This document shows positions 56,357 through 64,000 of a stretch of 64,000 nt of DNA, piece by piece (the first letter of the stretch is position 1; the number at the start of each line of letters is the position of its first letter). This DNA is from Neptunomonas concharum (GTDB taxonomy: Bacteria; Pseudomonadota; Gammaproteobacteria; Pseudomonadales; Balneatricaceae), in NCBI RefSeq assembly GCF_008630635.1, contig NZ_CP043869.1:930001-994000 (forward strand). The letters run 5' to 3'. A program made the translations under genes and the position numbers. Under the pieces are notes generated by a model. It saw only the letters and a list, made by a program, of their open reading frames with translations, made no database searches and had not been told where the DNA came from.

Positions 56357-56377
56357 TAACGCGAATTATTCTCGTTA
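56357..56377 (-). promoter_or_regulatory. Predicted Fur box upstream of fbpA
   Basis: A near-perfect 21-base dyad: TAACGCGAAT, a central T, ATTCTCGTTA, with nine of ten positions complementary between the arms. Compared with AAATGAGAAT-N-ATTCTCATTT, fifteen of twenty positions agree. Its place just upstream of the binding-protein gene of an iron importer supports Fur repression when iron is plentiful. Confidence 0.75.
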
Positions 56378-56474
56378 AGAGGCTGTTTGTCAATGCAGAT
56401 GCGTTTAATTCTCAATAGTATTTACATATAAGTTTATATGCTTTGATCTTAATCAGTAAAAACAACGGAATTGT

Positions 56475-57191
56475 CTAGAGAATAGGAAAGAGTCGAGAAA
56501 GAAGCGCGGGTATAGCGGTTTCTACCCGTAAAATACGCTGCCCGATATGAAAAGAAGTAAAGCCCGCTGCTTCTAACTTTTCGATTTCATAAGGGATAAA
56601 TCCCCCTTCTGGGCCGACCACTAACACTGTCTTCGTTAACTCAGAGCTCGGGCATTGCGTTGTATTGTATGGGTGTGCGACAAGTTTTCGTGAATCTTGG
56701 CTTAGCGAAGGAAGCTCATCTTCTACAAAGGGTTTGAAGCGTTTACGAAGGTACACCTTAGGAAGGTGGGTATCGACTGCTTGTTCTAGGCCTAATATTA
56801 GTTGCTCATAAATGGCTGTTTCGGCGAGTAGCGGGGTAGACCAGTAACTTTTATCGACTCGATAGCTGTTGATGAGATAAATCTCTTTAACACCCATTGT
56901 GCTGGCTGTTTGCAAAATGCGCTTTAACATTTTGGGCCTAGGCAAGGCTAATAGTAGGGTGACTGGTAGAGGCGGTGGCGGGGTTTGATTGAGCTGGATT
57001 TGTAGGGTGATACTCGTAGATTGGATATGGGTTACGGTAGCGGTTCCGATTAAGCCATTAATCAAACCGACTTTGAGTGTGCTGTTGGATTCTGCTTGGT
57101 GGATATCGCGAATATGCATAAAGCGCCTATCGGATAGTTGCACGTGATTGGGGCTCACAAAGTCATCTTCTTTCAGCAGTATCAGGTTCAT
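56475..57191 (-). CDS. rsmE: 16S rRNA (uracil1498-N3)-methyltransferase
   Basis: SPOUT-class methyltransferase that modifies U1498 of 16S rRNA. The 238 residues have an N-terminal PUA-like part and a C-terminal trefoil knot with LLLALPRPKMLKRILQTASTMGV (~81), VLVVGPEGGFIPYEIEKLEAAGF (~190) and the SAM-site IGQRILRVETAIPALL (~217). The family's usual R-F motif appears as DRRFMHIRDI near the N-terminus. It diverges from the MATE gene across 110 bases in which I see no clear site. Confidence 0.93.
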   Translation of the reverse strand: MNLILLKEDDFVSPNHVQLSDRRFMHIRDIHQAESNSTLKVGLINGLIGTATVTHIQSTSITLQIQLNQTPPPPLPVTLLLALPRPKMLKRILQTASTMGVKEIYLINSYRVDKSYWSTPLLAETAIYEQLILGLEQAVDTHLPKVYLRKRFKPFVEDELPSLSQDSRKLVAHPYNTTQCPSSELTKTVLVVGPEGGFIPYEIEKLEAAGFTSFHIGQRILRVETAIPALLSRLFPIL

Positions 57192-57301
57192 AAAATCTCC
57201 ACTTAATTGCAGCTGTGCAACACACTCTTCTATTATGACGGTTTTTCTTTTGCTTATCTGCCGTTAGGATAGATGCTCTCTTATTTTGTGATCTTTATCT
57301 G

Positions 57302-58639
57302 ATGTCCTCTCCTGATCTGATCCGGGACGATATTCGTCCTACGCTCGTTAAAATGACGCTACCGATGATGGTCGGTATTGTCAGCCTTATGCTGTTTAAT
57401 CTCGCCGATATCTATTTTGTATCTCAGTTAGGAACTGAGCCTATGGCGGCATTGGCGTTTACTTTTCCGGTGACTTTTTCGGTGATTAGTCTGGCAATAG
57501 GCTTTGGTATTGGTACGTCTGCTATTTTAGCTAAGCTGATTGGTGCAGGTCGTCAAAGTGAAGCGGCACTCTTGGCAACCGATAATTTAATGATGACTCT
57601 CATATTAGTGCTAGTGGTGAGCATTATTGCTCACTGGTTTATGCCGCCTCTGTTTCGTTTGATGGGCGCCAGTGAAGCATTGCAGGTATACATTCTTGAG
57701 TATATGGAAGTTTGGTGGTTTGGTGCCGTTTTTGTAGTAGCTAACATGGTAGCCAATAGCTCTTTAAGATCCCGTGGAGATACCAAAACACCTGCGATGA
57801 TCATGGCTGCTTCTTCGGCTTTAAATGTGATGTTGGATCCGTTGCTGATTTTTGGTTGGGGGCCTGTTCCGGCGATGGGGATCAGAGGAGCAGCGTTGGC
57901 GAGTGTGATCTCTTGGGTTTGTGTGTTTTTTTGTGTTACCCATATTCTCTATCATCGTTATCAGTTACTGGTGTTTGTCCGGCTGAATGTGGCGCGAGTG
58001 CTGAGACATTGGTTGCAGGTGATGAAAATCGGTTTGCCTGCGGCACTATCCAATATGCTGACTCCGTTAGCTGGAGGGATTTTAACGGCCCTAGTCGCGC
58101 AGCATGGGGCTGAGGCTGTCGCTGCTTTTGGTGTAGGTAATCGTCTCGAGTCGCTATCACTATTAGCCTGCCTGGCTCTGTCAATGACGTTACCGCCCTT
58201 TGTGAGCCAAAACTATGGAGCTGGGCAGATCTCCCGAGTTGAGGCTGCTTACAAGGGGGCTGTAAAATTTGCATTGGTCTGGCAGTTCTGTGTTTTCCTG
58301 CTCCTTTTACTCTTAAGTGGTTGGTTGGCAGGGCTGTTTGCGGATTCTGAAGCCGTTAGGCAACCATTGTTGCTATGGTTAACGATTGTGCCTTTGGGGT
58401 TTGGGATGCAGGCCGTTATTTTCTTGAGCGCTTCTACCCTTAATGCGCTTCATCAGCCTATCCGTGCTATGCGCATTAGTATCCTGCGCTTGTTTGTTTT
58501 CTTTATACCTATGGCATGGGTCGCAAACTATTTTGGGGGATTACAGGCAATGTTTATCTCGTTTGTAGTTGCTAACACCTTAACATCGGTTATCGCGTTT
58601 TTATGGGTTAAGAAAGCAATTGCTAAAAAAGCAATTTAA
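57302..58639 (+). CDS. MATE family efflux transporter
   Basis: Inner-membrane exporter of the MATE family, usually driven by Na+ or H+ and carrying cationic drugs or metabolites. The 445 residues have about twelve membrane segments in two similar halves. Family segments are LTLPMMVGIVSLMLFNLADIYFVSQLG-like (about 17-43), MAALAFTFPV, RSRGDTKTPAMIMAASSALNVMLDPLLI (~156) and FGVGNRLESLSLLACLALS (~277). The substrate cannot be told from sequence. The gene stands alone. Confidence 0.92.
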   Translation: MSSPDLIRDDIRPTLVKMTLPMMVGIVSLMLFNLADIYFVSQLGTEPMAALAFTFPVTFSVISLAIGFGIGTSAILAKLIGAGRQSEAALLATDNLMMTLILVLVVSIIAHWFMPPLFRLMGASEALQVYILEYMEVWWFGAVFVVANMVANSSLRSRGDTKTPAMIMAASSALNVMLDPLLIFGWGPVPAMGIRGAALASVISWVCVFFCVTHILYHRYQLLVFVRLNVARVLRHWLQVMKIGLPAALSNMLTPLAGGILTALVAQHGAEAVAAFGVGNRLESLSLLACLALSMTLPPFVSQNYGAGQISRVEAAYKGAVKFALVWQFCVFLLLLLLSGWLAGLFADSEAVRQPLLLWLTIVPLGFGMQAVIFLSASTLNALHQPIRAMRISILRLFVFFIPMAWVANYFGGLQAMFISFVVANTLTSVIAFLWVKKAIAKKAI

Positions 58640-58828
58640 AATCAGATAATTAGCAGTATCTTATTGATATCATCATTCCTTAACATTACCCTACTATCAT
58701 TGTGACTATAAACCAAAGTCATATTTCAAATAAGACTCTTGGGTCTATGATCGAACTAATTAAAGACTTTGATAAGAAAAATAAGTAGAGTCGAAACAAA
58801 ACAACGAGAAAGAAAAGGGGATGTAAGC

Positions 58829-59578
58829 ATGAGTAAGAAAGTTGCTCTTGTGACTGGTGGTACTGGTGGATTAGGTGCAGCAATCTGCCGTAGCCTTGCC
58901 GATCAGGGATTTACTGTTGTCGCAGGTTATAACAGTGGTGGGAACCACGAGAAGGCAAAAGCCTGGCAAGCAGAGCAAAAGGCAGATGGCTATGATATCC
59001 ACGTTGCTTACGGTGATGTGACCGATACGGCATCTTGTGAAGCATGTATTGCTACGGTTCAGGAACTAACTGGCGGTACAGTAGATGTGCTGATCAACAA
59101 TGCGGGTATTACCCGTGATGGTCAGTTTAAAAAGATGAGCTGGGAGCAGTGGGATGAGGTGCTAACAGCTAACCTTGACTCGATGTTCCATATGACGCGT
59201 CTGGTGATTAATCCTATGATCGAAAAAGGTTTCGGTCGTGTGATCAATATCTCTTCTGTTAATGCACAGAAAGGGCAGTTTGGTCAGTGTAACTACTCCG
59301 CTGCGAAGGCAGGTATCCATGGTTTTACCAAGGCACTTGCTCAAGAGGTGGCTTCTAAGGGTGTTACTGTGAATACGGTATCTCCTGGTTACGTAATGAC
59401 GCCAATGGTGGCTAAAATTGCTGAAGAGGTTCAGCAAAAGATCTGCTCTACCATTCCGGTAGGGCGTTTTGGTACACCAGAAGAGATTGGGCGCATAGTG
59501 ACTTTCCTGGCTGAAGATGAGTCGGGATACATTACAGGTGCTGATATGTCTATCAATGGCGGTCTTCACATGTCGTGA
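58829..59578 (+). CDS. phbB: Acetoacetyl-CoA reductase (PhbB type)
   Basis: Short-chain dehydrogenase that reduces acetoacetyl-CoA to (R)-3-hydroxybutyryl-CoA with NADPH, for polyhydroxyalkanoate synthesis. The 249 residues have the cofactor loop VTGGTGGLGAAICRSLADQG (~8-27), NNAGITRDGQFKKMSWEQWD (~93) typical of PhbB, catalytic Ser and Tyr-x-x-x-Lys in NISSVNAQKGQFGQCNYSAAKAG, and GYITGADMSINGGLHMS at the end. ATG 58829 follows AGGGG with eight-base spacing. No phaA or phaC is next to it. The 189-base gap upstream shows no confident promoter. Confidence 0.93.
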   Translation: MSKKVALVTGGTGGLGAAICRSLADQGFTVVAGYNSGGNHEKAKAWQAEQKADGYDIHVAYGDVTDTASCEACIATVQELTGGTVDVLINNAGITRDGQFKKMSWEQWDEVLTANLDSMFHMTRLVINPMIEKGFGRVINISSVNAQKGQFGQCNYSAAKAGIHGFTKALAQEVASKGVTVNTVSPGYVMTPMVAKIAEEVQQKICSTIPVGRFGTPEEIGRIVTFLAEDESGYITGADMSINGGLHMS

Positions 59579-59592
59579 TATCGTTCAGATAG

Positions 59593-59621
59593 AAAAAACC
59601 CGCCATTGGCGGGTTTTTTTG
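59593..59621 (+). terminator. Bidirectional intrinsic terminator after phbB
   Basis: AAAAAACCCGCC (59593-59604) pairs with GGCGGGTTTTTT (59608-59619) across ATT. The A and T flanks suit both phbB and the convergent DUF349 gene that ends at 59645. Confidence 0.9.
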
Positions 59622-59644
59622 TGCGGCTAATTAACCTCAGTGGG

Positions 59645-62470
59645 TTAACTAAATACCTTATCCAATAGGTTGTAGAAACGGCTGGTTAGCTCAGGGTGTA
59701 GCTGGCTAAAGGGTGTAGATGACCACTCCAGCTCAAGCTTCTTAATATCGAGAAGCGTAAATGTCTGCTGTTGCTGCTCAAGCGCTTGCTGTAATCGTTG
59801 CATCTGATACTCCATTCTTCGTGCTTGGTCAGCCTCAGGAGATGGCTCTCCTAGAGCGATTTCAAGGCGAATGCAGATCTCTCTTAAGCGTTGCGCGGAT
59901 GCCGGTAAGATAGCTTCCAGCGAAGTGCTGCCATTGAGTACTTCTTCTGCTGTTTTCTTTCTGAGAAGCAAATCAGCATGTTCAGGCAGGTTTATATCAA
60001 GTTGCCAGTCGTCTAGTAAGGGCTCGATATCTGCATTTTCGAGAATGGCTTCTTCAAACTTATCGCAGATCGAACCTTGTTGAATGAGATGTTTAATAGC
60101 AGGTGTTTCTATAAAGTTATTAAAGGCTTCGATTTGTGCTTCAAATGCGTTGGAGGCTTTATTGAACCTCTCTTCATCCCTCGGTGATAAGTTATCACCA
60201 TAGGTTTGAATAAGCTGCTGGCCTTCGGCCATAAGGGTTAGGTTGCGCTGAGCATAAATAGGCTTTTCCAAGAAACTAGTAAGTTCCTGGCTAATTTCAG
60301 CGAGTTTTTCTTTGATGGCCTGGCGTTCATCCCGAGAGGGTGTCGCCGCTTGGAGGCGAGCAAAAACCTGATCGCAATGAGCTCTGAAGTTCTTCCAGAG
60401 TACTCTTTCTTGGCTGTGGAATGTTGGCCCGGCCTCTTTCCAGCGCTTCTGTAGTACCTTGGTGGCTTCAGCTGCTGACTGGACATCTTCTGATTGGGTT
60501 AATTGTGCAACCTCATCAATCAATCCTTGCTTAATTTCCATGGATTGCGATTTAAATACTTTAAAGTGATTTTCGGTTTCCACGATGAGAGTATTAAACT
60601 GCTTCTGTAAAGCTTGCCCTGGGCCCCGATCAACTGGCACAAAACGACGCCACTCTTCCTTGGCTGTTTGTATAACTTTTTCTACCGCTTTCCAGTCGTC
60701 AGTTTCCCAATCAATGGTGTTAAGGTAAGTTGAAACTTCGTGACAAATTAGTTGGCGCTGCTCCAGATTGTAGCGACGTATTTCATTTTGTTGAGCAAAG
60801 TGCTGCTCGCAAGGCGCGTAAGCCTGCTCGGATGCGCTTTTAAAGCGTTTCCAGACCGCTTGAGAGTGGAAGGGATCGGTAGAATCTAGGACTTTCCACT
60901 GTTGTTGTAATTGCTTAATCGTTCTCGCTTTCTCTGGCGCTGGCATCTCTTTAGAGATAAGTGCTTCCATCTCCTCACATAGCTGCTCTTTTTTGGGAGC
61001 TACGGCGTAGCCTTGCCAGTCTTTTAACTCTTGCAGCCGATTTGTCAGTAATTTATAGCGTTGTTCTAATTTATCGGGTGTAGCTCCGTTAAGACGCCCG
61101 AAGAGATCCGCGGTTTTTTTGGCTGTTTTATCGGCGAGCTTGATTTCACCTTGATTGATTGCTGTCTCAAGTTGTGTAAGTTGCTCGCTAAAATGGGCTT
61201 CTGCTTTGGCATTTTTTTCGCGCGTAGTTTTATCGAATGCTGCTAATTCGCCAAGGAGGGCTTGCAGGGCTAATAACGATGCTGGCGGTTCCAAAGTGTC
61301 GGGCCAGTCGAGTTGTGAAAGCAGTTTTTGTGCTTGCTTCTTCATCGATACCGTAGATGATTTTGAAATGCTATCGATTGAATGCTTTTCTAAAAATTGA
61401 TCAATCTTTTGCAGCGTATCACGGGTAGCAGCTGTTTTTGTCTGTGCAGATTGCAAAGTGCCGATATGTTGCTTAAATGTCGCTTCTAAGTGAGAGAGAT
61501 GGCCTGAAAGGCTTTCCCACTGTTGCGTCGAACTGGCGATAAGATCTTGGATAAGGTCATTGTTTACCGGGTCGGTCGACAAAATCTGTTGTTGGCACTG
61601 GGTCGTTGCTTCTTGTAATGCAACTAAAATCTGCTGAGCCTGACGTTCAGCTTCTCTGCGCTTTTGTTGTGCCGCCTGTTTTGCGGCTTCAATGCTTTGT
61701 TGTTCATCTACTCGGTGTTGGCATCGCTCAAGTGCTATCTGGACTTGTTCTCTATGAGTTACATCGAGTGTGCTTGAGAAAGCTTGCCATTCCTGAACTA
61801 ACGATGTGAGTTTGGCCGGATAAAGTGGGAACCATTCACCATTGGAGAGAGTTGTGATCTGTTCTGAAAGTTGGGTTGCCCTTTCTATTTCAAGCGCGCG
61901 TTGCTTTTCAGACTCTTTAATCGATTTGAGCTTCTCTCGCATGATTCGCTGAATAGTTTTATCTTTCTGGCGAGTCTCTTTAGCGAGTTTCTCGATATTC
62001 TCAAGACTATTGATCTGCTCTGCGGCTTGTTTTCGGACTTGAATGGGAGCATTCGATAGGACGACATTAAACAGCAATGCTTCGTTATCAATAGTGTCTA
62101 GCAGTTTCCGCAGTAGATCATTATGACCTGTCAGGCTAACACTATTGAAAACAGCAATAGGGTTCTTGCATTGGGATAATTGTGTAATCAGGTTGTCGGA
62201 CAGGGGTTCATGTTGCAACCGTTTGGCTAGCCCTTGCTCGATTGCCGTCGTGTCTGTTTCCATCTCCTGTTCAAGAAGGTGGATAAGCTGGCTGATTTCC
62301 GAAATTTGTTCTACAGCAGTCTGTCGAACATGTGCATCGGGATCCTGAGTCGCCATCTTGGAAAGAATGCGAAACTGTTCAGGACTTTGATCACTCAGTT
62401 TTCTGACGGCTGATGCCCGTGTCACGGGATTAGTATGTTGCCACTTAGGCTTAAAAAACTTTGATAACAT
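59645..62470 (-). CDS. DUF349 domain-containing protein, large and coiled-coil rich
   Basis: A 941-residue soluble protein without a clear signal peptide. The first ~70 residues form helical repeats like HEAT (PVTRASAVRKLSDQSPEQFRIL; DAHVRQTAVEQISEI). Then come charged helices rich in Gln and Glu (EAAKQAAQQKRREAERQAQQI) and several DUF349 repeats with the typical AKEEWRRFVPVDRGPGQALQKQFN (~605) and KRWKEAGPTFHSQERVLWKNFR (~680). The family is widespread in Gammaproteobacteria without an established function. MLSKFFKPKWQH is the likely start. It is convergent with phbB. Confidence 0.88.
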   Translation of the reverse strand: MLSKFFKPKWQHTNPVTRASAVRKLSDQSPEQFRILSKMATQDPDAHVRQTAVEQISEISQLIHLLEQEMETDTTAIEQGLAKRLQHEPLSDNLITQLSQCKNPIAVFNSVSLTGHNDLLRKLLDTIDNEALLFNVVLSNAPIQVRKQAAEQINSLENIEKLAKETRQKDKTIQRIMREKLKSIKESEKQRALEIERATQLSEQITTLSNGEWFPLYPAKLTSLVQEWQAFSSTLDVTHREQVQIALERCQHRVDEQQSIEAAKQAAQQKRREAERQAQQILVALQEATTQCQQQILSTDPVNNDLIQDLIASSTQQWESLSGHLSHLEATFKQHIGTLQSAQTKTAATRDTLQKIDQFLEKHSIDSISKSSTVSMKKQAQKLLSQLDWPDTLEPPASLLALQALLGELAAFDKTTREKNAKAEAHFSEQLTQLETAINQGEIKLADKTAKKTADLFGRLNGATPDKLEQRYKLLTNRLQELKDWQGYAVAPKKEQLCEEMEALISKEMPAPEKARTIKQLQQQWKVLDSTDPFHSQAVWKRFKSASEQAYAPCEQHFAQQNEIRRYNLEQRQLICHEVSTYLNTIDWETDDWKAVEKVIQTAKEEWRRFVPVDRGPGQALQKQFNTLIVETENHFKVFKSQSMEIKQGLIDEVAQLTQSEDVQSAAEATKVLQKRWKEAGPTFHSQERVLWKNFRAHCDQVFARLQAATPSRDERQAIKEKLAEISQELTSFLEKPIYAQRNLTLMAEGQQLIQTYGDNLSPRDEERFNKASNAFEAQIEAFNNFIETPAIKHLIQQGSICDKFEEAILENADIEPLLDDWQLDINLPEHADLLLRKKTAEEVLNGSTSLEAILPASAQRLREICIRLEIALGEPSPEADQARRMEYQMQRLQQALEQQQQTFTLLDIKKLELEWSSTPFSQLHPELTSRFYNLLDKVFS

Positions 62471-62611
62471 TAATAGCTGTCTTACGTTAGCAAAAATCCG
62501 GATAACAGAATTTCGGATGAAAAAAGGAGGCTTATTCTAACGGGCACAGGCCTGTCAGTAAAAGCCTTGACAAGTGAGTTTCTCTTGGTAATTTCCTAAG
62601 CTTCTTGCTAT

Positions 62612-63040
62612 TTAGGCAAGTGATCTCAACTCGACATCACCATCGACATAAAACCATCGACCGTCATGTTGAGAGAAATTGGACCGTTCTCGTAAAATGC
62701 CGGCTTCATCATCTGCTTCGAAGGTGGCTTCAAACTCAACAACACCCTCCGAGTCACTTGGTGTGCCAGCTTGCGAACTCAAAATGGTTAGGCCTGTCCA
62801 CGTGGTAAACTGAACCTGCTCTGCCAAAATAGCTCGATCAATAAGTGCACGCTTTGCTTGAGCAGTGGTATCTATCAGATAATCAATGGCACCCATGACA
62901 AAAGCGGTGTAGCGACTGCGCATCAAGTGTTCAGCTGTAGGAGCTGCTTTTACGCCTTCAAGGAAAGGCTCACAGCAGAAAGCAAAAGGTTTACCTGAAC
63001 CACAGGGGCAACGTTGTTCGGTTGTTTGAGACGTTAGCAT
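62612..63040 (-). CDS. YchJ family protein with SEC-C zinc motif
   Basis: UPF0225/YchJ-type protein of 142 residues, function unknown. The N-terminal SEC-C motif CPCGSGKPFAFCCEPFLEG (about 12-30) binds zinc as at the end of SecA. A NTF2-like domain follows: LMRSRYTAFVMGAIDYLIDTT, WTGLTILSSQAG and the final strands EFEATFEADDEAGILRERSNFSQHDGRWFYVDG, all typical. E. coli YchJ has a second C-terminal SEC-C motif; none is seen here. It diverges from sbcB across 81 bases. Confidence 0.9.
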   Translation of the reverse strand: MLTSQTTEQRCPCGSGKPFAFCCEPFLEGVKAAPTAEHLMRSRYTAFVMGAIDYLIDTTAQAKRALIDRAILAEQVQFTTWTGLTILSSQAGTPSDSEGVVEFEATFEADDEAGILRERSNFSQHDGRWFYVDGDVELRSLA

Positions 63041-63121
63041 ATGTAATCCTCCCTGCCTGACCTGATACTATGGCACCATTATAGCCTGCTAACTGCACAG
63101 ATATCACGGATAATTGAAGAG

Positions 63122-64000
63122 ATGACTTCTGAAAGAACTTTTTTTTGGCATGATTACGAGACAACAGGGGCTGACCCAAAGCGGGATAGACCTGTTCAAT
63201 TTGCAGGTGTTCGTACAGATGAAGACTTTAACATCATCGGCGAACCGATCATGTTGTATTGTAAACCTGCGGATGATTTTCTGCCTCATCCACAAGCGTG
63301 TTTGATTACGGGGATTACCCCGCAAAAAGCAGTTAGAGAAGGCGTTTGCGAAGCCGAGTTTATAGCAACCATTTACCAAGAACTATCTAGGCCCGGTACC
63401 TGTGGTGTGGGTTATAACAGCATACGTTTTGATGATGAAGTAACGAGAAACACCCTGTATCGTAACTTTTACGACCCTTATGCTCGTGAGTGGCAAAATG
63501 GTTGTTCTCGTTGGGATATCATTGACATGCTTCGCTTGACGAGAGCTTTACGGCCAGAGGGTATTGTTTGGCCTACCTATGAAGATGGTTCACCGAGCTT
63601 ACGATTAGAAGACTTAACTCAGGCTAATGGAATTGATCATGGTCACGCTCATGATGCGTTGTCTGATGTGTATGCCACTATTGCGCTAGCCAAGTTGGTG
63701 AAAGAGAAACAGCCGCGTCTTTATGAGTTTGTGTTAGATCATAAAGATAAAGTGTCAGCGCAGCGTATGCTGGATGTCGCTTCAATGAAGCCTGTTTTGC
63801 ATGTCTCTTCCCGTTACTCTGCCGAAGTCGGAAACTTGGCAATTGTTGCTCCGGTTGCGACGCATCCGGTCAATCGTAACAGCGTTTTGGTGTGGGATCT
63901 GCGGGTTGATCCTACGCCACTGATAACTCTGTCCGTTGAGGAGATACGCCACTATCTTTATCTGCCTGCTGCAGAGCGCGGCGATGCTGATCCTAAGATT
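63122..64000 (+). CDS. sbcB: Exodeoxyribonuclease I, N-terminal part (cut by window end)
   Basis: Single-strand-specific 3'-5' exonuclease acting in mismatch repair and recombination. The frame is open to base 64000, giving 293 of the usual ~475 residues. DEDD-family catalytic residues are seen: FWHDYETTGADPKRDRPVQF (Asp 11 and Glu 13), GVGYNSIRFDDEVTRNTLYRN (Asp, ~100) and DHGHAHDALSDVYATIALA (His and Asp, ~178-185). This matches E. coli ExoI throughout. The ATG at 63122 begins MTSERTFFWHDYE; a plain GAAGAG precedes it closely. Confidence 0.96.
   Translation, partial: MTSERTFFWHDYETTGADPKRDRPVQFAGVRTDEDFNIIGEPIMLYCKPADDFLPHPQACLITGITPQKAVREGVCEAEFIATIYQELSRPGTCGVGYNSIRFDDEVTRNTLYRNFYDPYAREWQNGCSRWDIIDMLRLTRALRPEGIVWPTYEDGSPSLRLEDLTQANGIDHGHAHDALSDVYATIALAKLVKEKQPRLYEFVLDHKDKVSAQRMLDVASMKPVLHVSSRYSAEVGNLAIVAPVATHPVNRNSVLVWDLRVDPTPLITLSVEEIRHYLYLPAAERGDADPKI

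Noticed and set aside
62540-62614. TTGACA at 62564 region as a promoter for a gene between the DUF349 and ychJ-type genes
   Set aside because: No suitable -10 follows and no gene lies downstream on that strand; it faces the 3' end of the ychJ-type gene.

Overview
The window is a stretch of core chromosome from a Gram-negative, Pseudomonas-like marine Gammaproteobacterium, most like Oceanospirillaceae (Neptunomonas, Amphritea or Marinobacterium type). The placement is an inference from gene order (rplM-rpsI-petABC-sspAB; complete mra/dcw cluster-lpxC-secA; coaE-pilD-pilC-pilB/pilA), from protein sequence and from moderate GC; no marker was searched. The genes are dense and mostly housekeeping. 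I found no tRNA or rRNA gene, insertion sequence, phage gene or CRISPR array. One RNA gene, rnpB, is present.

Layout. 1-1584: pgi (cut by the window edge) and galU, sugar-phosphate supply, leftward. 1825-7283: a compact exopolysaccharide export and control unit (outer-membrane barrel, short OPX/Wza-type protein, Wzc-type tyrosine kinase, PHP-type phosphatase, VpsP-like protein) with no glycosyltransferase, flippase or polymerase beside it. 7353-10824: moaB, a GDT1-type Mn exporter, an LrgA/LrgB pair, zapE. 11017-15916: rplM-rpsI, the cytochrome bc1 operon petABC, then sspA and sspB. 15917-19286 leftward: dolP, diaA, yraN, lpoA. 19324-21513: rsmI, rnpB, and an unrecognised lipoprotein with a serine-hydrolase-like motif.

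21791-39608 is the complete division and wall cluster: mraZ, rsmH, ftsL, ftsI, murE, murF, mraY, murD, ftsW, murG, murC, ddl, ftsQ, ftsA, ftsZ, lpxC. Most joints overlap by 1-17 bases, so translation is probably coupled. MraZ-type repeats lie just upstream of mraZ. secA, argJ and a Nudix/ThiE-like fusion follow, then leftward yacG, coaE, pilD, pilC and pilB, divergent from two type IV pilin genes and a small membrane protein. 50970-63040: nadC, ampD, a ferric-iron ABC transporter split into two convergent units each with its own predicted Fur box, rsmE, a MATE exporter, an orphan phbB-type reductase, a DUF349 protein and a YchJ-like protein. The window ends inside sbcB.

No clearly new multigene system stands out. 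The points most worth checking are the barrel plus short OPX exporter, the mutually exclusive hairpins in the rplM leader, the Fur-boxed convergent fbp genes, the lipoprotein between rnpB and mraZ, and the GC-rich ftsA.
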